A stretch of DNA of 64,000 nucleotides from Chloroherpetonaceae bacterium (GTDB taxonomy: Bacteria > Bacteroidota > Chlorobiia > Chlorobiales > Thermochlorobacteraceae), in NCBI GenBank assembly GCA_033763895.1, contig JANRJQ010000004.1, forward strand, positions 669,001 to 733,000, in the 5' to 3' direction. Below the pieces are notes generated by a model. The model was not told where the DNA came from, made no database searches, and saw only the letters and a program-made list of their open reading frames with translations. Positions 62,438 through 64,000 of this stretch are shown one piece after another. Each line of letters starts with the position of its first letter. The first letter of the stretch is position 1. The position numbers and the translations under genes are program-made.

Positions 62438-63217
62438 TTAGTACAGCATTCTTCCACCATCCACGGTTATAATTTGGCCGGTGATGTAATCGGAACTGAC
62501 CAAAAACATAAGCGCTTTCACCACATCCTCAGGTGAGCCCAATCGTTGCAAAGGAATTTTTTGAAGAATGGCATCTTCGAAAGGTTTATCGCGCTGTTCA
62601 TGAAGCAGAAGCGTTCCGGGCGCAATTCCATTGACAAGAATTTCAGGAGCAAATTCTTTCGCAAACACGCGAATTAGGTTTTCTATTCCTGCTTTCGCGG
62701 CTGTGTATGGCGCATACCGCCGCCACGAGAGCCTCGCCGAGACATCGGTCATCACCACAATATGTTTATGCAAATGCCCGGTTGAATCAAGAATGTTCTT
62801 CTTTTTTGCCCTGCTTTCCGTTTTCGACATTTCATGCATCCATTTGGCTGCTTCTTGCATTGTAAAGAAAGTCCCTTTCAGATTTGTATCCACCAAGGCA
62901 TCGAAGTCTTTTTCTGTCACATCAGGCAAGGGTGTAGGAAAAAAATTAGACGCATTGCATATCGCCAAGTGGAGTTCATTTGTTTCAGAGCGGCATGCCC
63001 TAAAAACACGCGTTATTTCTTTTGGGCGTGAGATATCGCATTTGTAACACTCGGAGTTTACACCATACCTTCTTATTTCATCTCGGGTTGATTTCGCTTC
63101 TCTTATTGAATTTCTAAAAGTGAAGAAAACTGACCATCCTTCACGAGCCAATGCAATTGCAGAGGCTTTGCCCAGTCTTCCCGAAGCACCGGTGATAAAA
63201 CATGATTTTGGATTCAT
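62438..63217 (-). CDS. SDR family oxidoreductase, pteridine reductase-like
   Basis: The 259-residue short-chain dehydrogenase has TGASGRLGKASAIAL (NADP-type site), NASNFFPTPLPD, the active-site tyrosine/lysine in YAPYTAAKAG and GIAPGTLLL, with LVSSDYITGQIITVDGG at the end. NASNF and the FFTFRNS cofactor loop resemble FolM/PTR1 pteridine reductases. An insert of about 15 residues (ESRAKKKNILDSTGH) precedes the catalytic serine region. The likely reaction is NADPH-dependent reduction of dihydropterins; uncertain. Confidence 0.8.
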   Translation of the reverse strand: MNPKSCFITGASGRLGKASAIALAREGWSVFFTFRNSIREAKSTRDEIRRYGVNSECYKCDISRPKEITRVFRACRSETNELHLAICNASNFFPTPLPDVTEKDFDALVDTNLKGTFFTMQEAAKWMHEMSKTESRAKKKNILDSTGHLHKHIVVMTDVSARLSWRRYAPYTAAKAGIENLIRVFAKEFAPEILVNGIAPGTLLLHEQRDKPFEDAILQKIPLQRLGSPEDVVKALMFLVSSDYITGQIITVDGGRMLY

Positions 63218-63403
63218 TGAAGTTCGGTTGTTGTGTTAATCTTGGATAATTTTTTCATAAATGAATCATGAACTTACACGCAAAAAATTGAAGTGCTATT
63301 CCCAAAATATTATGACACCCACCAATTTATTTGTCAGTAATTGATCACCTTTTCATCTGCATATTATGTTTTAACTTTGCAGACTTTGTGTAAAGACGCA
63401 ATG

Positions 63404-63411
63404 TAACTTTG
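63404..63411 (+). promoter_or_regulatory. Putative -7 box of nadA
   Basis: TAACTTTG lies 24 bases before the nadA ATG, a good distance for a start site with a short leader. A TTTG 15 bases upstream is too close for the consensus; the earlier TAACTTTG near 63372 is a second candidate. Confidence 0.35.
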
Positions 63412-63435
63412 TAAAATGAAATTCATTTGGCTGCA

Positions 63436-64000
63436 ATGACGATTGACATAGATTCAGAAATGAAACCCTCTTCTCTTTCAACACTTGATTTATTTGAAGA
63501 AATCGAGAAGCTCAAGAAATCGATGAATGCCGTTGTGCTGGCGCATTATTATCAAGAGCCGGATATTCAGGATGTTGCCGACTTTTTGGGCGATAGCCTT
63601 CAGCTTGCGCAAGCCGCAAAAAAAACCAATGCGGATGTCATTGTCTTTGCCGGCGTTCATTTTATGGCTGAAACGGCGAAGATTCTAAACCCCAATAAGC
63701 AAGTGCTTTTGCCCGACCTTGCCGCAGGCTGTTCTCTTGCCGATAGTTGTCCGCCGCCGCTTTTCAAAACGTTTAAAGAATTGCATCCTGAGGCCGTGGT
63801 GATTAGTTATATCAACTGTACGGCAGAAATCAAAGCGCTTTCAGATATTATTTGCACTTCATCGAATGCGGAAAAAATTGTGCGCTCAATACCGCTGGAA
63901 CAAAAAATTATATTTGCACCAGATAAAAATCTTGGTGGTTACTTAATGAAGAAGCTGAATCGGCCGATGATTTTATGGGATGGGGCATGCTTTGTTCATG
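63436..64000 (+). CDS. nadA: Quinolinate synthase NadA, partial (runs off the window)
   Basis: From ATG at 63436 the frame stays open for 188 codons to the window end. The visible part matches Nad[52 protein letters not shown] (first cluster cysteine), [13 protein letters not shown] and [10 protein letters not shown]. It condenses iminoaspartate with dihydroxyacetone phosphate to quinolinate in NAD synthesis and carries a [4Fe-4S] cluster. The remaining third with the last two cysteines lies outside. Confidence 0.96.
   Translation, partial: MTIDIDSEMKPSSLSTLDLFEEIEKLKKSMNAVVLAHYYQEPDIQDVADFLGDSLQLAQAAKKTNADVIVFAGVHFMAETAKILNPNKQVLLPDLAAGCSLADSCPPPLFKTFKELHPEAVVISYINCTAEIKALSDIICTSSNAEKIVRSIPLEQKIIFAPDKNLGGYLMKKLNRPMILWDGACFVH

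Noticed and set aside
1-64000. tRNA, rRNA, tmRNA, RNase P RNA and riboswitches
   Set aside because: Intergenic gaps were read on both strands for acceptor/T-loop sequences and conserved riboswitch cores; none was convincing. A covariance search would be decisive.

Overview
The window looks like chromosome of a phototrophic member of the Chlorobiota (green sulfur bacterium lineage, Bacteroidota superphylum). Three bacteriochlorophyll a genes stand together (bchF-bchC-bchX, 16559-19487), next to a pyruvate:ferredoxin oxidoreductase. Two large secreted proteins end in type IX secretion sorting domains. Ribosomal protein L32 lacks zinc cysteines. Several genes are preceded by a TAnnTTTG box like the Bacteroidetes -7 element. 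A CrtW-type carotene ketolase and a methylcrotonyl-CoA-carboxylase-like subunit would suit an aerobic or microaerophilic photoheterotroph better than a classical anaerobic Chlorobium; that assignment is inference. No tRNA, rRNA, CRISPR array, prophage or complete insertion sequence was seen.

Layout. 1-6375: histone H1-like protein, small transaldolase, deoxyhypusine-synthase-like enzyme, SRP RNA, crtW, YqgE and an amino acid permease. 6376-14166: accessory region with two T9SS cargo proteins, a 21-bp minisatellite, mosaic intergenic REP-like repeats and a HicBA toxin-antitoxin pair. 14167-25184: bi-domain oxidoreductase, bch cluster, nifJ, CPBP protease and a RAYT transposase with a REP-like palindrome inside its reading frame. 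25242-35467: WG-repeat lipoprotein, yceD-rpmF-plsX, a HU-like protein, two tandem small RNA genes, a PEGA lipoprotein, uvrA and a sugar nucleotidyltransferase. 35528-44634: a giant CheA-type hybrid kinase with its chemoreceptor. 44989-50745: lptB, class II aldolase, acyl-CoA carboxylase and yidDC (running to 51115). 51232-54858: the hrcA-grpE-dnaJ heat-shock operon with two unknown genes inserted. 55245-64000: NHL lipoprotein, CDGSH protein, CYTH protein, SpoIIE-type phosphatase, a polytopic membrane protein, a pteridine-reductase-like SDR and the start of nadA.

How parts work together. BchF, BchC and BchX act in consecutive or neighbouring steps from chlorophyllide a to bacteriochlorophyllide a; BchY and BchZ are not in the window. 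YidD/YidC and SRP RNA serve inner-membrane protein insertion, LptB serves LPS export, and HrcA/GrpE/DnaJ serve heat shock. The MCP plus CheA hybrid, with its own CheW-like and receiver domains, looks like a self-contained chemosensory pair.

The most unusual observations are: (1) BchX carries a C-terminal domain resembling sigma-70 region 4; (2) two tandem ~107-nt small RNA genes share promoter, hairpin and terminator, with one compensatory base-pair change; (3) the RAYT gene holds a perfect 28-bp palindrome in frame; (4) there is a 21-bp minisatellite open in one frame on both strands.
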